From assembly GCA_021234155.1 (NCBI GenBank), contig JAJEKV010000012.1, positions 6,143,789 to 6,207,788 of the forward strand: 64,000 nucleotides of DNA, given 5' to 3'. Origin of the DNA: Isoetes taiwanensis (Eukaryota > Streptophyta > Lycopodiopsida > Isoetales > Isoetaceae). The notes beneath the pieces were generated by a model. That model was given only the letters and a program-made list of their open reading frames with translations. It did no database searches and was not told the DNA's origin. Made by a program: the position numbers and the translations under genes. Of the stretch, positions 11,914 to 24,027 are shown in pieces; the stretch's first letter is position 1, and every line of letters starts with the position of its first letter.

Positions 11914-12137
11914 CTTGTTTGCATTCCACAATGCCCTGAAGGCTCTCTGCCTTTTGTTCGGAATGAACACCGCCCTAATCCGCCATACCCTAACGGATCT
12001 TGCTGGCCCATACTAGGCACGGCTTGGGGCATCAAATCCAACATTTCAGGGGCATTTTCACTATATGCTATCACCTTAAAACTACCCTCCTCCACAGCCA
12101 ACATACAGTCCAATGGTTGAATCAATCCAATAGAAAC
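11914..12137 (-). pseudogene. Phytochrome N-terminal fragment (PAS region)
   Basis: Minus-strand translation gives [19 protein letters not shown] followed by [20 protein letters not shown] and GQQDPLGYG, which is the highly conserved start of the N-terminal PAS domain of plant phytochromes. After LGYG the match leaves this frame and seems to go on in another ([17 protein letters not shown], resembling the VRTLF stretch), with a stop codon between. The chromophore-binding GAF domain and everything after it are absent, so this is a broken copy of the red/far-red photoreceptor gene. The usual RG-LIQPFGC reads [10 protein letters not shown] here. Confidence 0.8.
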
Positions 12138-12769
12138 TTTGAATAGTATGGCACAAACTGCTGAAGCAAGCATCCGGCCGCATCATCCTGTGCACTAAAG
12201 CACCAACGCTTCCACTCCAAATCTGTTTCCACTCCCACTCCAAATCTGTTTCCACTCTGATCACAAAGAACATTAATTTTTTTGCAAGAATGCCCCTGAA
12301 ATGCTATCCACTAGGCTTGCATGTTCAGCCCCTAAAATAAAAAGAGGGCTTTTGTTGTGAGCCCTTGGATATTGGACCATGGAAAAAAAAAAGCTAAATC
12401 AACGACTAAGAAATGGTGCACTCTAGATGTACACATTAGTACATCCATTTGAATACGTCATGAAATCTTAGGAAAACCTTTGTGAAAAGCGTACAGAAAC
12501 ACAAACAAAACCCCCTGTTATTATGCTACATATTGCAAGGTCTCCATTACAAAAAACTGATCAGAGGTTTTCAAGGAGTTCTCTCATTTCTATGCTAACA
12601 AAACATGTATTTCCATTCTCTGCTCTATTACACTTGTCCTTATGCTTCTGCAATACTTCTTCCATGTCGAGCACCAAAGATTTCTTCAGGCCAATTTCCA
12701 TAAAGCCATGGTATCAAGTATTCTATTGTCTAGAAGTAGCAATTTGAATTGATTGTCAAGATATGACTT

Positions 12770-12834
12770 TGAACTATGATTTAAGCCACTTCACCCTCCG
12801 GCCATGGAGAGCAACCCACCGTGCGCAGCACCCT
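12770..12834 (-). repeat. Short dispersed repeat (SINE-like), copy 1
   Basis: The reverse complement shares GGGTGCTGCGCAC, GGGTTGC and GGGTGAAGTGGCTTAAATCA with 30041-30105. Downstream of GTGGCTTAAA both copies have TAGTTCAAA, which loosely resembles RNA polymerase III A- and B-box spacing. The T-rich flank may be a tail. The tRNA origin is inference. Confidence 0.45.
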
Positions 12835-13468
12835 TTTTTTTGTGTGAGCAAGAGAGTTTTTTATTCATTAGGGTGGCCTCTTTTCTTCTGAAACCTTCTA
12901 AAGCTGCGTTGTAATTACTTTTTTATCCCGAGTGATGTTTGTCTGATTAAATTCCTCCTACTCCAGATAAAGAAGTCCTTGATTATAGACAATTACTATT
13001 GAATGTATGCTATCTATTTCACATTCTAAAGTTAAAGGTTGATCTGGTTGTATTCCTAAGAGATGTGAAGAACATTCGTAGTTTGGTTTCTCATTATCGT
13101 ACCAAGAAAATTTTGAAATAATTGCAAGGTGCTGGGATTCGTTGCACTTGAAAACAGTGCAATAGCTGATCTTCTATTGCATCTATCATCATGCTTTTTT
13201 GAGTCTGATGTTATGGGACACAATTCATGATATGCAAGATACACAATGAAAAACCGTGCAGGATCTTGCTAAATGGATACGACAGAAGCACTTGAAGTAG
13301 TAATCATATTTGGCCTACACTCTAAGTAGTAATTATATCTGGCCTACACTTTGGCAAAGAAAAAGGGCAAGGAGAAAGGACTGAAACTATTTATTATGAT
13401 TATTATTTGTAATCTAGAGATCAAATAAATTTCAAAGTTTGTTAGCATTCTAAGCTTCAAAGTACGAT
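12835..13468. other. Intergenic, no gene recognised
   Basis: AT-rich, only short frames. A direct duplication (AGTAGTAAT.ATAT.TGGCCTACACT) is seen at about 13297-13350. Confidence 0.4.
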
Positions 13469-13473
13469 AGTTG

Positions 13474-13997
13474 TGATGGAAATTCATGCTAATTCATTCA
13501 GTGAGCACAGGTCAGTGCACAGGGAGCAAACGACTATCTAAGAGTAGTTGGTGATAAGTGATGCCATAAGTCATATCCTAGGGTGTATGGTTTTTAATGA
13601 TACAATGGTTCTATGGTTTTACAAGGTTAATATTTTAACCTTAGGGTCAGACGGCACAGTTAAATTATTGGAGGCAAGTTCATATTCAAATTATAGAAAT
13701 CTCCTGTAACAATGGAGATCGATCCAGCTAGTCCCTAAGCGGTAGGATCTGGCCAAAGCGGCCGGATCCATGATGAATAAATTAAGAAGCAGGTTACAGG
13801 ATTCGGTGCAGACGAAATAGCTGTTCAGGGGAACAGGCTTGGGCTGTCGAAGTTCACATAAGGATTGAATATTTCTATTGATTTCTTCTATGGTCATTTG
13901 TATAAGTTGCACGTATTATGACATTTAAGGATTCATAGATGAATACTTGTGGTATCTAGTTGACATTTCATTAACAAATAAATTCCTACTTCTTTCA
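13474..13997 (+). repeat. 5' LTR of the outer Copia element
   Basis: 524 bp, TGATGG...TTTCA ends. It contains a hairpin at 13745-13769 (GGATC-T-GGCC / GGCC-G-GATCC around AAAGC) that also occurs in the LTRs of the inner element. Confidence 0.95.
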
Positions 13998-14017
13998 TTT
14001 GGTATCAGAGCTAGAAC

Positions 14018-15179
14018 ATGTCAACTAGGCTAGGTGCTTCTCTACTAAGTGCTGTTGAAGTTTTTAAAGGCACAGGGGGATTTCAAGTATGGAAAGAGAA
14101 AATTAAAGAAATACTGGAGGTTGAAGGCCTATGGACATATGTCAATGGGGAAGGTGAAGAAAAGGAACAAGTTAGTGAAACAAACAGCAAGAATGAGGAT
14201 GTTGCTGCTACTGCTGAGAGTTCCAGCTCAAAGGGGAAGAGAACAACTAGTTCCATAGAGGTAACTAGTAGTGATGTTACTGCTGTTGCTAAATTAGTTG
14301 AAGCAAAGAGTATCATTACTGTCAAATTAGGATCTAGCATTCTGTTGAAGGTCAGAGGAATGAGCCCGAGGGGCATTTGGAACTATTTGATAAAGACATA
14401 TGAAAACAAAACATCATCTCAGCTGGATGTGCTGGATAGGGAGTTAAGGAACTTAAAGTTCCATGATAATGATGATCTTACTGAGTTCTTTCAGAAACTA
14501 GATAATCTGGTGGCAGACTTGGAGGCAGCTGGCACAAGTATCACTCAAGATTATCAGGTAATGACTATAGCAAGAGCATTCTCTAATTTTGAAAATTTAT
14601 CTACATTGGTAAGGAATGTAGCAAAAAATAGAGAACATGCTGAGCTGATGGTGAAAACAGAATTGGAGCAAAAATCATTAACTAGTGGTAATGTAGACCA
14701 CACTGAAATTCTTTATGCTGGAAAAGGGAAAACTAAAAATTCTGATAAAAGCAGACTAGGGCCATGTTACATATGCAATCAGTATGGACATTTAAAGAAC
14801 AATTGTCCAAAGGGCTCTCAAGAGAGTAAGTGCTATAATTGCAATGGATTTGGCCACCTGGCAGCAAACTGTTCAAGCCCAAAGGATTTGAATAGGGGAA
14901 GAGGTCGAGGCACTGATAATTTCAGAGGAAATTTCGCAAGGGGAAAAGCTCAAAGCTTTAGAGGGAGAGGCAGAGGGAGAAACCCTGCAGTAAACATGGC
15001 CAAAAATGTAAACATTGAGGAAGAAGAAATTGAGGACGAGAACATGGAGGTATGTCTAAACTCTGATATTAGCAAATCTTTATCCATAAGAGATCTGGAA
15101 TTTAAAGATGATATGCTTGTTCTAGATTCAGGAGCTGAAAGATCAGTGATTAAAGAATCTCAAAAACTCAAGGAGAAAG
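14018..15179 (+). pseudogene. Outer Copia gag and protease start, cut by insertion
   Basis: Starts MSTRLGASLLSAVEVFKG, shared with the inner element. The gag core (residues about 1-245) is followed by two zinc knuckles of CX2CX4HX4C type, CYICNQYGHLKNNC (about residue 249) and CYNCNGFGHLAANC (about 271), then a basic RG-rich stretch, an acidic stretch, and the protease active site LVLDSGAERSVI (about 370). The frame is open to the insertion point, where GAAAG was duplicated. It resumes at 20830. Two knuckles are seen where Copia gag usually has one. Confidence 0.93.
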
Positions 15180-15806
15180 TGAAAGAAATAAGAATATTAA
15201 GCCAACAATTTAAGATCTAGATGCCTTAGAATAAATTATCTTGAAACTCATAAAACCATAGCAAGTATTTCACAATGAATACAAGAGTTATTCGTTCAAT
15301 GGTTATGATCCAATATTATAATAGAATCGAAACTTCGACAGCCCAAGCCTGCTCAACACGAACAGCTTAATCCAATACAACCGCCGCAAACCTGTGTAAT
15401 TCATCTTAGGTTATATAGAGTATGGATCCGGCCGCTTCGGCCAGATCCTATCGGTCAGCGCACTGCTGTGTTGATCTCCATTACACAAGGAGGTTTCCAT
15501 ATTTGAATATCATTTGGCTCGAACTATTGAGTCACGATATTCACCATTGCACCAATAACCCTAATGGTATAATATTGCAATAAGAACCAGGAACCATATA
15601 ACCATTAGGACTTTCTTAGTTACACGACCCATTAGTCTTCATGCATCTCTGATTGTTCTTCTGAGAGACCATTGTGACTTCCTGTGTAATTTTCTTCTGT
15701 GTATAACTGTAAGGCCAATATGTATCTCAATTGTTCTTCTGCTCACAGTGCCTTTTGCAGTAGTTAGCATGAATGCTTTTGTAGTAATTAGCATGAATTC
15801 TTTACA
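15180..15806 (-). repeat. 3' LTR of the inner Copia element
   Basis: 627 bp, identical to 20203-20829 apart from one base seen. A GGATC/GGCC hairpin lies at 15424-15448. Confidence 0.95.
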
Positions 15807-15823
15807 TTCCCCTTTCATGCTAT

Positions 15824-18800
15824 TTACTTTATGCCATCACAATCTTGAATTCCCAGCCTGACTTTAAATTTCTGAAACTTAGCTTCTGACAGGCCTTTAG
15901 TTAGTATGTCTGCTACCTGCTCATGTGTAGAAATATATTCAACTGTTACCACACCTTTTGCAACCAGCTCCCTAATAAAATGAATATGTAATTCAATATG
16001 CTTAGTCCTTTGATGCAACACAGGATTTTTTGTAATAGCTATGCAACTTAAGCTGTCAGAGTAGAGAACTGTAGGCAACTTCTGAAATACTTTCAACTCA
16101 TCAAGCAACCTCCTAACCCAAGCAATTTCCTTTGCAGCAAGCGTGGCAGAATTATATTCTGCTTCAGCTGTAGACATAGCAACACATGACTGTTTTTTGC
16201 TTTTCCATGTGATGGCAGCTCCTCCCAGCATCAAACAAAATCCTGAAGTTGATTTCCTTGTGTCAATGTCACTGCCCCAGTCAGCATCAGCATATCCCTT
16301 GAGTACCAGATCATTGTTGTTGAATGTCAATCCCTGATTTTGTGTATACTTTAGATATCTAAGTACCCTTTTTGCTATGGTCCAATGTTGCCTACCTGGA
16401 TTGCTGCAAAATCTGCTTAATAAATTAACTGTGAATGCTATTTCTGGCCTTGTACAGTTTGATACATACAGTAAACACCCTATAAGTTCCATGTATGGAA
16501 CTTTTTCCATTTCCATTGCCTCTTCTTGAGTTTTGGGGCTGTGATCACTTGATAATTTCAGACCTTGAACAATTGGAGTTCTGGCCATATTGCAGTCCTG
16601 CATATTGAACCTTTTTAGCATGTTCAATATATTGTACGTTTGAGAAATTTTCAAGGTATGTTATCCTCTATTCCTTGACACCTCCATTCCCAAAAATTTC
16701 TTGAGTTCCCCCAGGTCTGTCATTTTAAATTTGCTGGTGAGAATTTGCTTGCAATGATCTAGTATCTCCATATCACTAGGTACTAAGATGTTGTCATCAA
16801 CATAAAGAGCTAGTATGCAAAACTGGCTTCCTTTGTTGAGTATGTATAGATTTCCATCATTCAAGAACCTTGTAAAACCTTGCTCTAAAAGGTACTTATC
16901 TATACATTGATACCACATTCTGGGAGACTGCTTTAGGCCATACACAGCTCGATTTAGTTTCCATACCATGCCTTCCCCTGAAACTTCAAATCCTGGTGCT
17001 TGCTTCATGTAAACATCATCATTCAATTCTGCATTCAAAAAAGCTGTGCTTACATCCATGTGATGTACATCTAGATTGTGTGCATTTGCAAAGGCCAAGA
17101 GAATTCTAATACTTGTCAACTTTACTATGGGAGAAAAAGTCTCCTCATAGTCTATCCCTTTCCTTTGGGTAAATCCCTGTGCTACAAGCCTTGCCTTAAA
17201 TTTTTCTTCACCATTAATGCCTACTTTGATTTTGTACAACCACTTGCTGCCTATAATGTTTTTCTTTTCGGGCAGTTTGACAAGATCATAGGTCTGTGTC
17301 CTTTTGAAGGCTGAAAGTTCTTCAAGCATAGCATCTTTCCATTGCCCTGCATGTTGAGAATTCATAGCCTCCTCGTAGGATTGTGGTATGTCAGGGTCGA
17401 GCATTGCCATAATTTGATGAATGTCTGGTTCTTCTCTCTGCAACCTCCTACTCCTGCCATGATCAGTTCTGCCATATATATCAGGGTTAATATCCATTGT
17501 CTCCATTGTTCCCTTTAGATTCTCCACCTCTGTTCTTCTTTTCCTCTTATCCTGCCCAAGCTCAATATTGTTAGGCTGATCTGCATATGCACTGTTTTCC
17601 CCTTCAATTGTTTGTTCTTTTTCTGCCTCATTATGCTCATTGTCAGCATCATGGTCATCATCAAGTTGGTCAGCATCATTATACCCAGTATTTATTGCAC
17701 TTGTATCTCCTGGTATATTAGTTACTGGATCATCGTCATCAGCATTATTCAAGCTATTTGATTTTATTAAATCATCACTTGAATGATTGATGTCTTTGCT
17801 TAATGTCTGCTGTAATTCATCCCTGGTTTTGTAAACAATCTGCTCATTGAATATCACGTCTCTGCTAATGATGATTTGCCTATTGTCAGGGTGATACATC
17901 CTATAAGCTTTTGCTTGTTCATCATACCCTGCCAAGTAACACTTGATAGCTCTATTGTCTAATTTCTTCCTTAATTCCTTAGGCACATGAACATATCCCA
18001 GACAGCCATAAGTTTTGAATAAATCATAAGATGGAATATTTCCATTCCACATTTCTTCAGGTGTTCTACCTTGAATGCTTACAGAAGGTAATTTATTTTG
18101 TAAAAGTACAACTGTTTTAACCGTTTCTTCCCATAAGTAATTAGGCATACCTGATTGCTTGAGCATAGATCGAACTGCATTGAGAATGGTCCTGTTTTTC
18201 CTTTCTGCTATGCCATTTTGCTGAGGAGTGAACCTGCAAGTCAGTTGCCTTCTGATTCCATGCTCTCTGCAGTGTTTATTAAACGCCCCTGATAAGAATT
18301 CACCACCCCTGTCAGATCTCACACATTTAATCCTTTTCCCAGTTTGTCTTTCGACCTCCTGTTCAAACAGTTTGTAGGCTGAAAATGCTTGATCCTTATG
18401 TCTAAGAAGATAGCATTTGGTTTTCCTTGAGAAATCATCTATGAACGTAATAAAATATCCCTTTCCAGTTAAACCTGTAACATTGATGGGACCACATAAA
18501 TCAGTGTGTATTAATTCAAGAATATCTTTGGCCCTTTTGTTTGATTTGACAAATTTTAGTCTGGTATGTTTGCCCAGCATGCAACCTTCACACATAAATT
18601 CCTTTTCTCCTTCTTCTTCAGCCACAATCATGTTATGTTTGGCCATGAATCTGAGATTATTTATGTTGGTATGCCCTAATCTTTCATGCCATGTCCTGAG
18701 AGTTGCAGCAGATATTGCATTGATTGAACCATCACATTTTATGTCATTTAAGGCAAAGAGATTTCCCACTCTTTTAGCTAGAAACTTCAATATATTATCC

Positions 18801-20182
18801 AAATAGATCTTACATTGAGTTTTCTCAAAACAAACCTTATAACCAAGGTCAACAAGCTGACTGATAGAAATCAGATTTCTAATGATTGAAGGAACACATA
18901 AAACATTTTTTAAGTCTACTGGCTTTCCTGCTAAATCAAAGATTTCAAGGATTCCAGCCATTTCAACTTTTTGTAGGCTGCCATCTCCCATTTGTACATA
19001 GCTGGACCCTTTGATCTCTTTCTCCTTGAGTTTGTTTGCATTTTTAATCACTGATCTTTCAGCTCCTGAATCTAGAACAAACATATCATTCTTAGAATTC
19101 AGTTCTTGTATGGATAATGATTTGCTAATATCAGGATTATTAGTGCATACCTCAAGATTTTCGTCCTCAACTTCTTCTTCCTCCATGTTTACATTTTTGG
19201 CAAAGTTTACAGCAGGGTTTCTCCCTCTGCCTCTTCCCCTATTGCTTTGGTTTCTCCCTCTCATAGAGTTTCCCCTGGAATTTTCCATGCCACGACCTCT
19301 TCCTCTGTTTAGGTCCTTTGGGCTTGAGCAATTTGCTGCCATGTGGCCATAGCCATTGCAATTATAGCATTTGCTTTCTTGTGTCCCTTTTGGACAATTG
19401 TTCTTTAGGTGCCCATACTGATTGCAAACATAGCATGGCCCTAATCTGCCCCTATCTGAGTTTTTATTTTTCCCTTTACCAGCAAAAAGGATTTCAGTAT
19501 GATCACTATTGCCACTAGTCAATGATTTTTGTTCCAATTCAGTTTTAACCATCAGCTCAGCATGATCTCTATTTTTTGCTACATTTCTCACTAGTGTAGA
19601 CAGGTGATCAAAATTTGAAAAAGCTCGAGCTATAGTCATTACCTGATAATCTTGGGTAATGCTTGAGCCTGCTGCCTCCAGATCTGCAACCAGGTTGTCT
19701 AGTTTCTGGAAAAACTCAGTGAGATCATCATTGTCATGAAACCTTAAGTTTCTTAACTCCCTGTCCAGTACATCCAATTGAGAGGATGTTTTATTTTCAT
19801 AAGTTTTAATCAAGTAATTCCAAATGCCCCTCGGGCTCATTCCCCTTACCTTTAACAGTATGCTAGAACCTAGCTTAACTGTAATAATACTCTTTGCTTC
19901 AATTAGCTTAGCAACAACATTCACATCACAACTAGTTACCTCCTTTGAACTAGATGTACCCTTTCCCTTTGAGCTGGAGCTCTCATCAGTAATGATAACA
20001 GCCTCGTTTCTGCTGGTTGTATCTCTGTCTTGTTCACCTTCTCCAACATCTCCATTGACATAAGTCCACAAGCCTTCAACTTCCAGGATCTCCTTAATTT
20101 TCTCTTTCCAAACCTGAAATCCTCCTGTACCTTTGAAAACATCCACTGCACTTAATAATGATGCACCTAGTCTGGTTGACAT
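15824..20182 (-). pseudogene. Inner Copia gag-pol, nearly intact, one nonsense codon
   Basis: Starts with ATG at 20182 and is open for 1173 codons, stops at TAA (16661-16663) and goes on in the same frame to 15824; the outer copy has GAA at that codon, so one base change accounts for the stop. Domains: gag; two knuckles (CYVCNQYGHLKNNC, CYNCNGYGHMAANC); protease FVLDSGAERSVI; integrase with HERLGHTN, CEGCMLGKH, HTDLCGP, FIDDFSRK and QQNGIAERKNRT; reverse transcriptase with MDVSTAFLNAEL and YVDDNILVPS; RNase H with ADADWGSDIDTRKSTSGF and STAEAEYNSATLAAKE. Total about 1450 residues, normal for Copia. The stop falls after the catalytic YVDD, so RNase H would be lost. Confidence 0.95.
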
Positions 20183-20202
20183 ATTCTTGCTCTGATACCA
20201 AA

Positions 20203-20829
20203 TGAAAGAAATAAGAATATTAAGCCAACAATTTAAGATCTAGATGCCTTAGAATAAATTATCTTGAAACTCATAAAACCATAGCAAGTATTTCACAATG
20301 AATACAAGAGTTATTCGTTCAATGGTTATGATCCAATATTATAATAGAATCGAAACTTCGACAGCCCAAGCCTGCTCAACACGAACAGCTTAATCCAATA
20401 CAACCGCCGCAAACCTGTGTAATTCATCTTAGGTTATATAGAGTATGGATCCGGCCGCTTCGGCCAGATCCTATCGGTCAGCGCACTGCTGTGTTGATCT
20501 CCATTACACAAGGAGGTTTCCATATTTGAATATCATTTGGCTCGAACTATTGAGTCACGATATTCACCATTGCACCAATAACCCTAATGGTATAATATTG
20601 CAATAAGAACCAGGAACCATATAACCATTAGGACTTTCTTAGTTACACGACCCATTAGTCTTCATGCATCTCTGATTGTTCTTCTGAGAGACCATTGTGA
20701 CTTCCTGTGTAATTTTCTTCTGTGTATAACTGTAAGGCCAATATGTATCTCAATTGTTCTTCTGCTCACAGTGCCTTTTGCAGTAGTTAGCATGAATGCT
20801 TTTGCAGTAATTAGCATGAATTCTTTACA
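20203..20829 (-). repeat. 5' LTR of the inner Copia element
   Basis: 627 bp copy of 15180-15806. The tRNA-Met primer site (complement of TGATACCAAA) abuts its left end, which sets the element's minus orientation. Confidence 0.95.
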
Positions 20830-23800
20830 GAAAGTAATCAAAGGATCCAGCTATGTTCAAATGGGAGATGGCAACTTGCAAAAAGTTGAAGTGGCTGGAA
20901 TTCTTGAGATATTTGATCTATCAGGAAAACCAGTAGACTTAAAAAATGTTTTGTGTGTTCCTTCAATTATTAGAAATCTGATCTCTATCAGCCAACTTGT
21001 TGATCTCGGCTATAAAGTATGTTTTGAGAAAACTCAATGTAACATCTACTTGGATAATACATTGAAATTTTTAGCAAAACGAGTGGGAAATCTATTTGCT
21101 CTCAATAACATAAGATGTGATGGCTCAATTAATGTTGTGACAGCTGCAACATTCAGAAGATGGCATGAAAGGCTAGGACACACCAATATAAACAACCTCA
21201 AATACATGGCCAAGCATAACATGATTGTGGCTGAAGAACAAGAAGAAAATGAATTTATTTGTGAAGGATGCATGCTGGGCAAACACACCAGACTGAAATT
21301 TGTTAAATCAGAAATCCTAGAGCTAATACACACTGACCTATGTGGTCCCTTAAACGTTACAGGTTTGACTGGGAAGAAGTATTTCATTACGTTTATAGAC
21401 GATTTCTCAAGGAAAACCAAATGCTATCTATTAAGGCATAAGGATCAGGCATTCTCAGCATATAAGCTATTTGAACAAGAAGTAGAAAGACAAACTGGAA
21501 AAAGGATTAAGTGTGTTAGATCTGACAGAGGTGGGGAATTTTTATCAGGAGCATTTAACAATCATTGCAGGGAACGTGGAATCAGAAGACAATTGACTTG
21601 CAGATTTACTCCTCAGCAAAATGGCACAGCAGAAAGGAAGAACAGAACCATCCTCAATGCAGTTCGATCCATGCTCAAGCAATCAGGTATGCCTAATTTT
21701 CTGTGGGAAGAAACAGTTAAAACAATTGTACTTTTGCAAAATAAGCTGCCATCTGTAAGTATTCAAGGAAAAACTCCTGAAGAAATGTGGAATGGAAATA
21801 TTCCATCTTATGATATGTTCAAAACCTATGGATGCTTAGGATATGCACATATTCCTAAGGAATTAAGGAAGAAGCTAGATAATAGAGCCATCAAATGCTA
21901 CTTGGCAGGATATGATGAACAAACAAAGGGTTATAGAATGTATGACCCTGAGAACAAGCAAATTATTATTAGCAGAGATGTGATATTCGATGAGAATGTG
22001 GTCTATAAAAACAGACTTAAGATGCAGCAGCCACCCTTAAGCAAAGATACCAATTATTCAAGTGATGATTTGCTCAAGTCAAATAGCTTGGATAAGTTTG
22101 ATGATGATGATGAGCAGGCAACTAAATTTCAGAATAATACAAGGGCAGCAAATGCAGACCATGATGATGCTGAGGCACAAATCGAGCAATCAATTCCAAA
22201 GGAAGACAACACATATGTTGATCAGCCAGATAAATCTGATACTGCAGAGGTTCAGCAGGATAAAAGGAAAAGAAAAACAGAAATAGAAAAACTAAGGGAG
22301 ACAATGGAGACAATGGAAATAAATTCTGATATGTATGGCAGAATGGATCATGGCAGAAGCAGAAGGCTACATAAAGAAGATATAGACATTCATCACATCA
22401 TGGCAATTCTGGACCCTGATATACCACAGTCATATGAGGAAGCAATGAACTCTGAGCATGCAGAACAATGGAAAAATGCTATGATAGAAGAACTTTCAGC
22501 ATTCAAAAGAACTCAGACTTATGAAGTTGTGCAAAACCCTGAAAAGAAAAATGTTGTAGGCAGCAAATGGCTATACAAAATCAAAAGAGGCATTAATGGT
22601 GAAGAAAAATTCAAGGCAAGGCTGGTGGCACAGGGGTTTACTCAAAGAAAAGGGATAGATTATGAGGAGACATTTTCTCCTATTGTAAAGTTAACAAGTA
22701 TCAGAATTCTCATGGCATTTGCTAATGCACATAATTTGGACATACACCACATGGATGTAAGTACTGCATTCTTGAATGCAGAATTGAATGATGATGTGTA
22801 CATGAAACAAGCACCAGGATTTGAAGTTCCAGGGGAAGGCATGGTATGGAAACTCAATCGTGCTGTTTATGGTCTCAAACAGTCTCCCAGAATGTGGTAT
22901 CAATGTATAGATAAATACCTTCTGGAACATGGCTTCACAAAGTTTTTGAATGATGGGAATTTGTATATACTCAATAAGGGAGATCAGTTTTGTATACTGG
23001 CCTTATATGTTGATGACAACATTCTAGTACCAAGTAATATCGAAATATTAGAGCACTGCAAACAGATTCTTACCAGCAAATTCAAAATGACAGACCTAGG
23101 AGAGATCAAGAAATTCTTAGGCATGGAAGTATCAAGGAATAGAGGAGAAAGTACTCTGAAAATATCTCAACAAGGCAATATATCAAGCATGCTTAAAAGG
23201 TTTAATATGCTGGACTGTAACATTGCTAGAACACCAATTGTTCAAGGCTTGAAACTATCCAGTGATCAAAGTCCAAAAACTCAAGAGGAGCAAATAGAAA
23301 TGGAAAAGGTTCCATATATGGAATTAATAGGGTGCTTGTTGTATATATCGAATTGTACGAGACCTGAAATAGCATTCAAAGTCAATTTGCTTAGCGTGAT
23401 TCAAGAGTAATCCGTGCAAGCAACATTGGACAATAGCAAAAAGAGTTTTGAGATATCTAAAGCATACACTAAACCCGGGGCCCGACATTCAACAATAATG
23501 ATTTAGTGCTCAAGGGATATGCTGATGCTGATTGGGGCAGTGACATAGACACAAGGAAGTCAACTTCAGGATTTTGCTTGATGCTAGGAGGAGCTGCCAT
23601 CACTTGGAAAAGCAAAAAGCAGTCATGTGTTGCCATGTCAACAGTGAAGCCGGAGTATAATGCTGCTACTCTTGCTGCAAAGGAAATTGCTTGGGTTAGA
23701 CGGTTACTCAATGAACTAAAGATATTGCAGAAGTTGCCTACAACACTTTATTCTGATAGTATGAGCTGTATTGCAATTACAAAGAATCCAGTACTGCATC

Positions 23801-24027
23801 AAAGGACCAAGCATATTGAATTGCATGTTCATTTTATTAGAGAACTGGTTGCAAAAGGTGTAGTGACAGTTGAATATATCTCTACACATGAACAGGTTGC
23901 AGACATTTTAACTAAAGGTCTCTCAGAAATTAAGTTTCAGAAATTCAAGAATCAATTGGGAATTCAAGATTCAGGTGACAGAGATGAAGTTAGCATGAAA
24001 GGGGAAATTGATGGAAATTCATGCTAA
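20830..24027 (+). pseudogene. Outer Copia pol, continuation after the insertion
   Basis: Resumes in frame at 20830 with VIKGSSYVQMGDGNLQKVE, the same residues that follow the protease in the inner copy. Integrase (HERLGHTNINN, CEGCMLGKH, HTDLCGP, FIDDFSRK, QQNGTAERKNRT), reverse transcriptase (YVDDNILVPSN) and the connection domain are open to about 23395. There the frame shifts, giving a stop at 23408-23410, and it shifts again near 23480. RNase H continues from 23506 (GYADADWGSDIDTRKS) and ends inside the right LTR at 24027. In SMSCIAITKNPVL the order is normal. In STVKPEYN the usual S-T-AEAEYN is altered, so the catalytic acidic residue of that motif has changed. Confidence 0.92.

Larger units (their letters stand above)
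15180..20829 (-). mobile_element. Copia LTR retrotransposon (inner), 627-bp LTRs, GAAAG target duplication
   Basis: Inserted in opposite orientation in the outer element's gag-pol between protease and integrase. LTRs at 15180-15806 and 20203-20829 are 627 bp each, with one difference seen (GTAGTAATT against GCAGTAATT). GAAAG flanks it on both sides (15175-15179, 20830-20834). The primer site lies at 20190-20202 on the minus strand. Its protein is closely similar to the outer one, so an element landed in a close relative. The one LTR difference says it is young, and it must be younger than its host element. Confidence 0.97.
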
